Positions 1 to 6,168 of a DNA stretch of 9,664 nucleotides are shown in pieces. The stretch spans positions 1 through 9,664 of the forward strand of contig JAGPDJ010000061.1 of NCBI GenBank assembly GCA_018057635.1, given 5' to 3'. Under the pieces are notes generated by a model. That model did not search any database, was not told the origin of the DNA, and worked only from the letters and a program-made list of their open reading frames with translations. The translations under genes were made by a program, and so were the position numbers. Each line of letters opens with the position of its first letter. The stretch's first letter is position 1. This DNA is from Ferruginibacter sp. Its GTDB lineage: Bacteria; Bacteroidota; Bacteroidia; Chitinophagales; Chitinophagaceae.

Positions 1-863
1 GTTGTATTTGATATGAATGATGTATTTGCAGGTATTGAATATGAATTATTTTTTGAAATAGAACGGTAACCGATGGATGGTGTTACATAAAACTGGAAGC
101 TTGTTTTAGATTTCCATTTTGAAGCCGTTGGCTTATAATGAAAAGCATGGTCTTCAATCCATTCCTTGTCATTGATGACATCAAAAGCAATTGCTTTGTT
201 TAATGATTCTTCATCTGTTTTTTCTGCTGACTTAATATTGGCAGATAAATTGTTTTTTAATTCGCTGATGTTTAAATCAAGGTTGTTCAGATTGCTGTTT
301 GTTATATTATTTGTTCTTTGTTTATTAATTGCAACATCTCCGGAGATATTTTCTGTATCTTTTTCAGCAGCCAATTTGTTTTCAGGTACTAAAGAATTAC
401 TGCTCTTGTTTGCTTGCTTTTTGTAATATGATATGATATTTGCTGATTGAGAAGCTTGTTCAGCTAACTGAATATCAAATGGATTATGTTGCGTATTTGA
501 TTTCTTAGCATCTTTCCTGCTTAAGTCATTCAGAATATCCTGTTTGGGATAAGTAGTGGGTTCACTGGTTAGTGCTGCAGGCTTGTTAACCGGGTTTTGG
601 TTGGAAATTTTAGCGGGAACTAAATTGGCAATAGTATAATTCTTCCCGGCATTTTGGTAATTAGTACCATTATTATTTGATAATCCAATAAAGATCACCG
701 AGAAAATAAACAATAGCCAAACAGCAACAGACGGCCATCTGCGGCTGGGATGTAAATTGTTATAAATACTGTGCCACACCCTGTTTGAAGGGTACATCCG
801 GAAATTGTCTGTGGTGTCCCTCAGTAGTTGCTCAAAATTGTCGCGGTAGAAATTCTTTTCCAT
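1..863 (-). CDS. Membrane-anchored outer-membrane beta-barrel-type protein, probable partner of the ECF sigma factor (partial, C-terminus missing)
   Basis: The reading frame is open from an ATG at 863 to the left edge, giving the first 287 residues with no stop. Visible parts in order are: a charged, probably cytoplasmic head (residues 1-43) containing FRMYPSNRVW and ending in RRW; one hydrophobic segment (about 44-61, VAVWLLFIFSVIFIGL); a long Asn/Lys/Ser-rich linker (about 62-250); and then alternating segments such as SFQFYVTPSIGYRS (about 255-268) that resemble the first strands of an outer-membrane barrel. The positive residues before the hydrophobic segment favour an N-in orientation. 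I recall proteins with this head sequence next to sigma factors in Chitinophagaceae, usually annotated as outer membrane beta-barrel or hypothetical. It starts 60 bases after the sigma gene on the same strand, so co-transcription is likely. I infer, without proof, that the head binds the sigma factor. The barrel call rests on a short stretch only. Confidence 0.75.
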   Translation of the reverse strand, partial: MEKNFYRDNFEQLLRDTTDNFRMYPSNRVWHSIYNNLHPSRRWPSVAVWLLFIFSVIFIGLSNNNGTNYQNAGKNYTIANLVPAKISNQNPVNKPAALTSEPTTYPKQDILNDLSRKDAKKSNTQHNPFDIQLAEQASQSANIISYYKKQANKSSNSLVPENKLAAEKDTENISGDVAINKQRTNNITNSNLNNLDLNISELKNNLSANIKSAEKTDEESLNKAIAFDVINDKEWIEDHAFHYKPTASKWKSKTSFQFYVTPSIGYRSISKNNSYSIPANTSFISNT

Positions 864-923
864 CTTTCACAAAAAGCTTAATTTTTAGTAATTGGTTGTT
901 CATATTATTGGATCGCAACTTTA

Positions 924-1505
924 TTATCTTGTAGACAATGCAGCCCCGTAAGATACTTTTGACGGTGACTTCTGAATTATCTTCTTTTTAATTAAAATAT
1001 CTTCCAGCATTGCCTTAGCCCTGGTATACTGGCTACGGCTGGTACTTTCTTCAATTTCAAGCATGCCGGCAATTTCTTTATGCGAGTAACCTTCAATGGC
1101 ATATAAATTTAAAACCGTGCGATATCCCAATGGAAGCATCCTGATACATTCCACAACTTGTTTTGCCTGCATGATGGAAGGAATCATGTCTTCCTTAACA
1201 TGAATGCTGTTTGCATGAATGATATCAACACTATCCGCAAATTTTTTATTCTTTTTCAGCACATTAATACAGGTATGAACGATAATCCGCCTGATCCAGC
1301 CTTCCAGTGCACCTTCATTCCGGTATTGATGTAATTGTGTAAATATTTTGATAAAACCTTCCTGCAGCATGTCTTCCGCATCTTCCCTGTTTTTTGCAAA
1401 GCGATAGCATACACCCAGCATTTTAGGGCTGAATTTATTATAAAATGCCTCTTGTGCAGAAGCAAGATTTTTAATACTTCCGGCAAGCATTTGCTCTTCG
1501 GTCAT
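924..1505 (-). CDS. ECF-type RNA polymerase sigma factor (sigma-70 family)
   Basis: A 193-residue protein with the two-domain layout of extracytoplasmic-function sigma factors. Region 2 spans about residues 20-86 and includes the acidic patch NREDAEDMLQEGFIKIF (39-55), which contacts core polymerase, and the GWIRRI stretch (69-74) next to the -10-reading helix. Region 4 spans about 118-172, with LPLGYRTVLNLYAIEGYSHK and the helix-turn-helix EIAGMLEIEESTSRSQYTRAK (split around 144-164), which would read the -35 element. The length is normal for the family. The last 20 or so residues (KKKIIQKSPSKVSYGAAL) are a basic tail beyond region 4. It is the first gene of a unit with the downstream membrane protein and has its own upstream region after a terminator, with an inverted repeat 20 bases before the ATG. 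The target promoter cannot be read from the sequence. Confidence 0.93.
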   Translation of the reverse strand: MTEEQMLAGSIKNLASAQEAFYNKFSPKMLGVCYRFAKNREDAEDMLQEGFIKIFTQLHQYRNEGALEGWIRRIIVHTCINVLKKNKKFADSVDIIHANSIHVKEDMIPSIMQAKQVVECIRMLPLGYRTVLNLYAIEGYSHKEIAGMLEIEESTSRSQYTRAKAMLEDILIKKKIIQKSPSKVSYGAALSTR

Positions 1506-1524
1506 AGTGTAAAGCTTTTTTGTA

Positions 1525-1547
1525 CCTTAAATTTAGACAATTTAAGG
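1525..1547. promoter_or_regulatory. Inverted repeat upstream of the ECF sigma gene, possible operator or leader hairpin
   Basis: CCTTAAATT (1525-1533) and AATTTAAGG (1539-1547) are perfect 9-base inverted arms around a 5-base spacer. The near arm ends 19 bases before the sigma ATG. TAAATTTA inside the left arm is one base off TAnnTTTG when read on the minus strand, so the repeat may overlap the promoter. It could be a regulator site, a hairpin in the 5' leader, or an AT-rich coincidence. No T-run follows it in the gene's direction, so it is not an obvious terminator. Confidence 0.4.
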
Positions 1548-1569
1548 GTATGTACTGCTGCATGCTGAT

Positions 1570-1601
1570 AAAAAAGCCGTGAATTTTAACATTCGGGGCT
1601 T
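1570..1601 (-). terminator. Probable intrinsic terminator of the gpmI/haem-binding unit
   Basis: Read on the minus strand, AAGCC at 1601-1597 pairs with GGCTT at 1578-1574, and GAAT at 1594-1591 pairs with ATTC at 1584-1581. A small internal mismatch separates the two stems and the loop is GTTAAA. The 3' arm runs directly into six T residues. It lies about 110 bases after the haem-binding gene stop and before the sigma gene, where the two minus-strand units should be separated. Confidence 0.55.
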
Positions 1602-1708
1602 GTAAAACTCAAAATATGCCTGAATCAATGAATTTTGTGCTGTTAAAAGTCCCGGAGCGGTGTCTGTTTTAAAGCAAATCTGGCATTCAACTCTTTCGGT
1701 TTGGAAGA

Positions 1709-2206
1709 TTATTTTTGCTTCACCAGGCTGTCTGTTGGATAATTTGCTTTAAAACTATCTCTTAAAGCAGAAACCCAGGTTGCCAGGAGTAACTTTTTTG
1801 CATCATCAAGTTTTGCATCCCGGTGAATGATTGTATAGGATGATAAAGGCATTTCATTTTCTTTAACTTCTTTATTTATCTCTTCCAGTTTACGGTATTG
1901 CCTGCGTAAACTATAATTACCGAATTCTGAAAAATTCAATTCCGCTTTGCCCTCATCTACATGATTACCAAGCCAAAGTGCAACTGGTTGAACAGAAGAA
2001 TACCAGGGATAATTGGTGTTATTGCTGTGACAGTCGTAACAACTTGTTTTTAAAACCTGTAAAACATCATCAGGTACTTTGTGTACCGCTGTTAAATCTT
2101 TTGGCCCGGTAGAAGCTGAAGTATTTTTTTTGGGTTTTGGATAAAGCTGAAATAAAAGAAAAATGGTAAAAATGGTATATAACAGGTACTTAAAAAATCG
2201 TTTCAT
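1709..2206 (-). CDS. Haem-binding domain protein with one CXXCH motif, membrane-anchored
   Basis: A 165-residue protein. Residues 4-22 (FFKYLLYTIFTIFLLFQLY) form an uncleaved signal anchor or signal peptide, placing the rest in the periplasm. C56-Y-D-C-H60 is a c-type haem attachment motif, followed by SNNTNYPWYS and VALWLGNHVDEGKAELNFSEF, a block I recognise from the Bacteroidota haem-binding domain family (Haem_bd). The later EMPLSSYTIIHRDAKL (118-133) is also typical, and M119 or H128 could be the second haem ligand (inference). It follows gpmI by 11 bases, so the two are probably co-transcribed. Its electron-transfer partner is unknown, and no cytochrome maturation genes are visible nearby. 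Confidence 0.87.
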   Translation of the reverse strand: MKRFFKYLLYTIFTIFLLFQLYPKPKKNTSASTGPKDLTAVHKVPDDVLQVLKTSCYDCHSNNTNYPWYSSVQPVALWLGNHVDEGKAELNFSEFGNYSLRRQYRKLEEINKEVKENEMPLSSYTIIHRDAKLDDAKKLLLATWVSALRDSFKANYPTDSLVKQK

Positions 2207-2217
2207 AAAAATAATTT

Positions 2218-3732
2218 TTAGATTAAAACATTTCCAGTCATTTCAACCGGTATTTCAATATTCATCACTTTCAGGATTGTTGGTGCAATATCGCCCAGTT
2301 TTCCATTTTTAACTGTCCCATTCCAGTTATTTGAAATGATGAAAAAGGGAACCGGGTTCAACGTGTGGGCAGTATTAGGCGTGCCATCTTCATTTATTTC
2401 ATAATCTGCATTTCCATGGTCGGCTGTTAAAAAGACAGTGTAATTATTATTTAAAGCAGTTGTTACTACTTTTTCTACACAAGCATCAACTGTTTCCACA
2501 GCTTTGATAACTGCATCCCAAACGCCTGTATGCCCAACCATGTCGGCATTGGCAAAGTTAAGGCAAACAAAATCAGGTTGTTTTGTATTGATATAATTGG
2601 TTACTGCTTCCGTCACTTCATAAGCGCTCATTTCCGGTTGAAGATCGTAGGTGGCTACTTTAGGAGACTGGATCATGATCCGCTCTTCCCCGATAAATGG
2701 TCTTTCCCTTCCGCCGCTGAAGAAAAAACTGACATGCGGGTATTTTTCTGTTTCGGCTATGCGTAACTGTGACTTGTTGTTCTTTTCCAGTATTTCGCCC
2801 AGCGTATTTTTAAGATCGTCTGTTTCAAATATTACATGCACATTTTTAAACCGCTGGTCATATTCTGTCATGGTTGTATAATGAAGTTCAAGCGGTTTCA
2901 TGATTTGCTCCGGGAAGGCCTGCTGGGTAAGCGCTTCAGTGATTTCCCTGCACCTGTCTGTGCGGAAATTGAAACACAAAACAGCATCTCCTGGTTCTAT
3001 TTTTGTTTTTGAAATGGCAATGTTAATTACCGGCCTGATGAACTCATCAGTAATATTCTCATCGTATGAAGCCATTACAGCTCCGGGCAAATCATCTGCA
3101 TGAACACCTGTTCCATGAACCATGGCATCATACGCAATTTTTACCCTTTCCCAGCGCTTGTCCCTGTCCATGGCATAATATCGGCCGGTTATGCTTGCAA
3201 TGTTACCTGTTGTTAGTTTCATGTGACCCTGCAATTCTTCAATGTATCGCAGCCCTGATCTGGGGTCAGTATCACGGCCATCTGTAAACGCATGCACCAG
3301 TACATTTGTCAGCTTATGTTCTGCACAGGCCGTTAATATAGCTTTTAGGTGATTGATGTGGGAATGCACACCACCATCACTAAGCAAACCAATCAGGTGT
3401 AGTGTTTTATTGTTGGCAAGGGCATATTCAATGCTTTTCAGTAAAACAGGGTTTTGTTGAAATTCATGGTTGCGGATAGATACATTGATCCGTTGTAACT
3501 CCTGGTAAACGATCCTGCCGGCGCCCAGGTTTAAATGGCCTACTTCACTGTTACCCATCTGACCATCCGGCAAACCAACATCTTCACCACATGTAATCAA
3601 AGTTGTATTAGGATATTTAGTATATAATGAACTTACAAACGGAACCTTTGCATGCTGTATCGCATCGCTGCTTTTTACCTTGCCAAGTCCCCATCCATCC
3701 ATGATAATCAATATAGTTTTAGTATTTTCCAT
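2218..3732 (-). CDS. gpmI: 2,3-bisphosphoglycerate-independent phosphoglycerate mutase
   Basis: Interconverts 3- and 2-phosphoglycerate in glycolysis and gluconeogenesis in the cytosol, using two Mn ions and a phosphoserine intermediate. The 504 residues match the family's usual length of about 510. All expected active-site residues are present: D12 in MDGWG; the nucleophile S62 in MGNSEVGHLNLGAGR; H123 in GGVHSH; R153 and D154 in DGRDTDP; R184 and R190 in TGRYYAMDR; R257 and R260 in NFRTDR; K330; D397 and H401 in NADMVGH; D438 and H439 in TADHGNAD; and H456 in NTAHT. It is therefore expected to be fully active. The ATG at 3732 starts right before the conserved MENTKTILIIMDGWG. It is first in a two-gene unit with the haem-binding protein and diverges from the DUF4783 gene across 133 bases. 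Confidence 0.98.
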   Translation of the reverse strand: MENTKTILIIMDGWGLGKVKSSDAIQHAKVPFVSSLYTKYPNTTLITCGEDVGLPDGQMGNSEVGHLNLGAGRIVYQELQRINVSIRNHEFQQNPVLLKSIEYALANNKTLHLIGLLSDGGVHSHINHLKAILTACAEHKLTNVLVHAFTDGRDTDPRSGLRYIEELQGHMKLTTGNIASITGRYYAMDRDKRWERVKIAYDAMVHGTGVHADDLPGAVMASYDENITDEFIRPVINIAISKTKIEPGDAVLCFNFRTDRCREITEALTQQAFPEQIMKPLELHYTTMTEYDQRFKNVHVIFETDDLKNTLGEILEKNNKSQLRIAETEKYPHVSFFFSGGRERPFIGEERIMIQSPKVATYDLQPEMSAYEVTEAVTNYINTKQPDFVCLNFANADMVGHTGVWDAVIKAVETVDACVEKVVTTALNNNYTVFLTADHGNADYEINEDGTPNTAHTLNPVPFFIISNNWNGTVKNGKLGDIAPTILKVMNIEIPVEMTGNVLI

Positions 3733-3822
3733 ACTGTAAAACTAAAACTTTGCAGCTATAACCGTTAAATTATTGTCTTAATTAAAGCTGATAAATTAAA
3801 AATATCTGCAATTTTATAACTG

Positions 3823-3838
3823 TTGGCACGTTTTTAGT
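3823..3838 (+). promoter_or_regulatory. Sigma-54-like promoter before the DUF4783 gene (tentative)
   Basis: TTGGCACG (3823-3830) matches the -24 half of the sigma-54 consensus. GG at 3825-3826 is followed after exactly ten bases by GT at 3837-3838, where the consensus has GC. Spacing is right, but the -12 half (TAGT instead of TTGC) is weak. A start site near 3850 would leave a leader of about 16 bases before the ATG at 3866. No activator gene is in the window. Confidence 0.35.
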
Positions 3839-3865
3839 CAATTGAAATAGTATTAAATTGTATCT

Positions 3866-4246
3866 ATGAAACAGATTTTTACATTATTTTCTGCCTTTGT
3901 GGTTTTAACTTCATTCACACTTTCTGCAAGTATAGATGAAATGGTTAAAGCGCTTAAAGAAGGAAATGCAGCAGAAATTGCCAGGTATTTCGATAATACC
4001 GTTGAAATAACACTACCAGATAAAAGCAACAGTTACAGCAAGAGCCAGGGAGAAGTGGTGTTGAGGGATTTTTTTATAAACAACCCGGTTAAAGGATTTA
4101 ATTTATTGCATAAAGGTGAGAACAATGGATCTCAGTATTGTATAGGTAACCTGGTTACCAAAAATGGCACTTACCGGGCAACGGTATTCATGAAACTGAA
4201 AGGCGGTAGGCAGATACTGCAGGAGATCAGGTTTGAAAACTTATAA
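3866..4246 (+). CDS. Secreted DUF4783 family protein
   Basis: A 126-residue protein with a signal peptide: the basic start MKQ, then a hydrophobic core to about residue 20 and likely cleavage near SAS-IDE (residue 22-23). The mature part of about 104 residues, with ARYFDNTVEITLPD, SYSKSQGEVVLRDFF, FNLLHKGENNG, YCIGNL and TKNGTYRATVFMK, fits DUF4783, a Bacteroidota family expected to adopt an NTF2-like fold. No catalytic residues are evident and the function is unknown. The family is, as I recall, often found next to nadC, as here, although a terminator separates the two genes in this window. It diverges from gpmI and may be driven by the sigma-54-like site upstream. No lipobox is present, so it is probably a soluble periplasmic protein. 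Confidence 0.88.
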   Translation: MKQIFTLFSAFVVLTSFTLSASIDEMVKALKEGNAAEIARYFDNTVEITLPDKSNSYSKSQGEVVLRDFFINNPVKGFNLLHKGENNGSQYCIGNLVTKNGTYRATVFMKLKGGRQILQEIRFENL

Positions 4247-4275
4247 AATAACTTACCTGCAGCAATTAAATAATG

Positions 4276-4298
4276 AAATTCCCGTAAGGGAATTTTTT
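4276..4298 (+). terminator. Intrinsic terminator after the DUF4783 gene
   Basis: AAATTCCC (4276-4283) pairs perfectly with GGGAATTT (4288-4295) around a GTAA loop. The 3' arm merges into a run of six T residues (4293-4298). It lies 30 bases after the DUF4783 stop and 40 bases before nadC, so it should end the DUF4783 message and make nadC depend on its own promoter. Confidence 0.8.
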
Positions 4299-4326
4299 GT
4301 TTCTGCATATTTTTCACTTCAATCCG

Positions 4327-4334
4327 TAGCTTTG
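4327..4334 (+). promoter_or_regulatory. Bacteroidota -7 promoter element for nadC
   Basis: TAGCTTTG is an exact match to the Bacteroidota -7 consensus TAnnTTTG. It lies after the DUF4783 terminator and ends five bases before the nadC ATG at 4340. A -33 element is weak: only TTCTG at 4301-4305, 21 bases upstream. Initiation at the usual distance would fall on or next to the start codon. Confidence 0.5.
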
Positions 4335-4339
4335 TTTAT

Positions 4340-5191
4340 ATGAACTACAATGAACAATTAAACCTGCTTATAAAAAACGCCCTGGCAGAAGATATTGGAG
4401 ATGGCGATCATTCTACACTCAGTTGTATTGACAGGCAGGCCAGGGGAAAAGCAACGCTGAAAATAAAACAGGAAACTGTACTGGCTGGTGTATCCGTAGC
4501 TGAAAAAATTTTCAGGTTTATGGAACCAGCTGTGGTATTTAACCGTTTAAAGCAAGATGGTGAACAGGTGAATTATGGCGAAACGGCTTTTGAAGTACAT
4601 GCTGATGTTCATACGATCCTTCAATGTGAAAGGCTTGTGTTAAACTGCATGCAAAGAATGAGCGGTATAGCATCACTTACAAAAAAATATACAGATAAAA
4701 TAAGCAGCTACAAAACAAAGTTGCTGGATACCCGGAAAACAACGCCCAATTTCCGCTTATTGGAGAAAGAGGCTGTGAAAATTGGCGGTGGAGTGAACCA
4801 CAGGTTTGGGCTATATGATATGATCATGCTTAAAGACAATCATATTGATTACTGCGGAGGTATTGAAATAGCTATCAATAAAGCTTTTGATTACAAGCAA
4901 AAATACAAGCCAGCTCTAAAAATTGAAGTGGAAACAAGAAGTGTTAATGATGTAGAAAAAGTAATGAGTGTGGGGAAAATTGACAGGATTATGCTGGATA
5001 ATTTTAATCCTGCTCAAATTACTGAAGCACTGAAGCTTATAAATGGTAAGTATGAAACAGAAGCAAGCGGTGGTATAAACTATGATAATATTGAACAGTA
5101 TGCTGCCACAGGTGTTGATTATATTTCAAGTGGTGCAATTATTCACCAGGCTGTAAGTGTTGACCTAAGTTTAAAAGCAATAATTGTATAA
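4340..5191 (+). CDS. nadC: Nicotinate-nucleotide pyrophosphorylase (carboxylating), quinolinate phosphoribosyltransferase
   Basis: Converts quinolinate and phosphoribosyl pyrophosphate to nicotinate mononucleotide, CO2 and pyrophosphate, the entry of de novo NAD synthesis into the mononucleotide pool. The 283 residues match the family length. Visible family motifs are: AEDIGDGDHST (16-26); ERLVLNCMQRMSGIAS (97-112); the substrate-binding DTRKTTP (130-136); GGGVNHRFGL (149-158); MLKDNHI (163-169); EVE (196-198); MLDNF (218-222); EASGGI (241-246); and SSGA (263-266). No key residue is missing. It follows a terminator and has a -7 element directly upstream, so it is probably the first gene of a unit with the SUI1-family gene. 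nadA and nadB are not in the window, but the later NAD pathway gene nadE is about 3 kb downstream. Confidence 0.98.
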   Translation: MNYNEQLNLLIKNALAEDIGDGDHSTLSCIDRQARGKATLKIKQETVLAGVSVAEKIFRFMEPAVVFNRLKQDGEQVNYGETAFEVHADVHTILQCERLVLNCMQRMSGIASLTKKYTDKISSYKTKLLDTRKTTPNFRLLEKEAVKIGGGVNHRFGLYDMIMLKDNHIDYCGGIEIAINKAFDYKQKYKPALKIEVETRSVNDVEKVMSVGKIDRIMLDNFNPAQITEALKLINGKYETEASGGINYDNIEQYAATGVDYISSGAIIHQAVSVDLSLKAIIV

Positions 5192-5201
5192 TTTTCAAAA
5201 G

Positions 5202-5546
5202 ATGGCAAAAGGTAAATCGAACCAGAACGGTATTGTATATTCAACTGATCCAGGCTTCAAAGGTTTTGATTCGGATGATACAGAACCACAAATCAGTGTT
5301 GCAGCACAGGAACAAAAACTACGCGTGAGGCTTGAAACAAAACACCGGGCGGGCAAAGCAGTAACCCTGCTGGAAGGTTTTTCCGGAAGCTTAGCTGAAA
5401 AAGAAGAGATTGGAAAAAAACTTAAAACCTTTTGCGGTACAGGTGGATCAGTAAAAGACGGTGAAATTCTTATCCAGGGCGATAACCGCGATAAAGTATT
5501 ACAATGGCTCTTGAAAAATGGGTATAAGAATGCAAAAAAAACATAA
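5202..5546 (+). CDS. Translation initiation factor SUI1/eIF1 family protein (YciH-like)
   Basis: With the ATG at 5202 the product has 114 residues. A TTG at 5184 would overlap the end of nadC and add MYNFQK, but I prefer the ATG because MAKGKSNQNGIVYST is a natural family start. Residues 1-36 are a polar, probably flexible head. The SUI1/eIF1 domain covers about 39-110: LRVRLETKHRAGKAVTLLEGF, then KLKTFCGTGGSVKDGEILIQGD (key GTGGSVKDG at 79-87) and the closing KVLQWLLKNGYKN. Bacterial members resemble the part of eIF1 that checks start-codon fidelity on the small ribosomal subunit, and their role in bacteria is only partly understood. The ATG lies 10 bases after the nadC stop, so co-transcription is likely. 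No clear Shine-Dalgarno site is present. Confidence 0.92.
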   Translation: MAKGKSNQNGIVYSTDPGFKGFDSDDTEPQISVAAQEQKLRVRLETKHRAGKAVTLLEGFSGSLAEKEEIGKKLKTFCGTGGSVKDGEILIQGDNRDKVLQWLLKNGYKNAKKT

Positions 5547-5647
5547 GAAGGTTATTACTTCAATGTAAGGCCTGTTTTCACTGTATTTAAAATCTAATGC
5601 TTACTGTAGCCTGTTTTTTTAATAATTTCACTCAAAAGTTTTAAAAC

Positions 5648-6034
5648 ATGATCTCGAAAATTTCAGGAGGTATAAAAATTAGTGTTGAAACTTTTTATCA
5701 ACCGGAATACAGCAATCCTTTAAACAGTGAGTTTATGTTTGCTTACAGGATAACCATTGAAAACAACAATCCGTTTCCGGTGAAGTTGTTAAGCAGGCAC
5801 TGGTTTATTTACGACAGCAACAGCAACATGCGTGAAGTGGAAGGTGAGGGTGTGGTTGGCGTTCAGCCTGTTATAGCTCCCGCTGCTTCTTACCAGTATA
5901 TAAGTGGCTGTAACCTGCGGTCAGAAATTGGTAAAATGAACGGCACTTACCTGCTTGAAAATGTTAATAATAAGAAATCTTTTGAAGTAATCATACCTTC
6001 TTTTGAATTGCACGTACCGTTTAAGCTGAATTAA
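5648..6034 (+). CDS. apaG: ApaG family protein
   Basis: A 128-residue single-domain protein covering the whole ApaG (DUF525) fold, an immunoglobulin-like beta sandwich. Recognisable blocks are ISVETFYQPEYS (11-22), FMFAYRITIENNNPFPVKLLSRHWFI (split over 29-54), the glycine loop GEGVVGVQPVIAPA (66-79), YQYISGCNL (82-90), MNGTYLL (97-103) and FEVIIPSFEL (112-121). The family was linked to Co/Mg resistance in enterobacteria, but the biochemical role is unclear, and the same domain occurs in some eukaryotic F-box proteins. It starts 101 bases after the SUI1 gene. No clear terminator or -7 element lies in that gap, so read-through from the nadC unit is possible. Confidence 0.95.
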   Translation: MISKISGGIKISVETFYQPEYSNPLNSEFMFAYRITIENNNPFPVKLLSRHWFIYDSNSNMREVEGEGVVGVQPVIAPAASYQYISGCNLRSEIGKMNGTYLLENVNNKKSFEVIIPSFELHVPFKLN

Positions 6035-6046
6035 GCGTTTTTTAGG

Positions 6047-6054
6047 TTAACTTT
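6047..6054 (+). promoter_or_regulatory. Bacteroidota -7 promoter element for the desaturase gene
   Basis: TAACTTTG exactly matches TAnnTTTG and begins 12 bases after the apaG stop. A -33 element is not clear (only CTG at 6026-6028, 18 bases upstream). Use of this site would give a leader of about 105 to 110 bases before the desaturase ATG at 6169. That leader is AT-rich and contains the weak hairpin TTTTTT/AAAAAA near 6085-6110. Confidence 0.4.
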
Positions 6055-6168
6055 GCACAACTTTTATATATTCTGATAATACATAGATATTCGCTTTTTT
6101 ATTTAAAAAATCATGCAGAGCTGGTCTTTTAAATGTGGGATATTAAATTAGCTTCATAATAATTCAAT

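Noticed and set aside
166..426. Plus-strand open frame of 86 residues with hydrophobic leucine-rich sequence
   Set aside because: It lies entirely antisense to the linker of the partial membrane protein, whose frame is open across the whole region and has recognisable parts.
1335..1568. Plus-strand open frame of 77 residues overlapping the start of the sigma gene
   Set aside because: Antisense to conserved sigma region 2 and resembles no family. The second minus-strand frame at 1256-1486 is rejected for the same reason.
2530..3287. Four plus-strand open frames inside gpmI
   Set aside because: All are antisense to a full-length gpmI with every active-site residue intact.
5184..5201. TTG start that would extend the SUI1 protein by six residues into nadC
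   Set aside because: The ATG at 5202 gives a natural family N-terminus, and the extension MYNFQK is only the shifted reading of the nadC end. N-terminal data could reverse this.
5570..5618. Direct repeat of GCCTGTTTT with AGGC/GCCT pairing between the SUI1 and apaG genes, considered as a terminator
   Set aside because: The pairing is only about four bases with a loop of about 35 bases, so it is not a credible terminator despite the T-run that follows.
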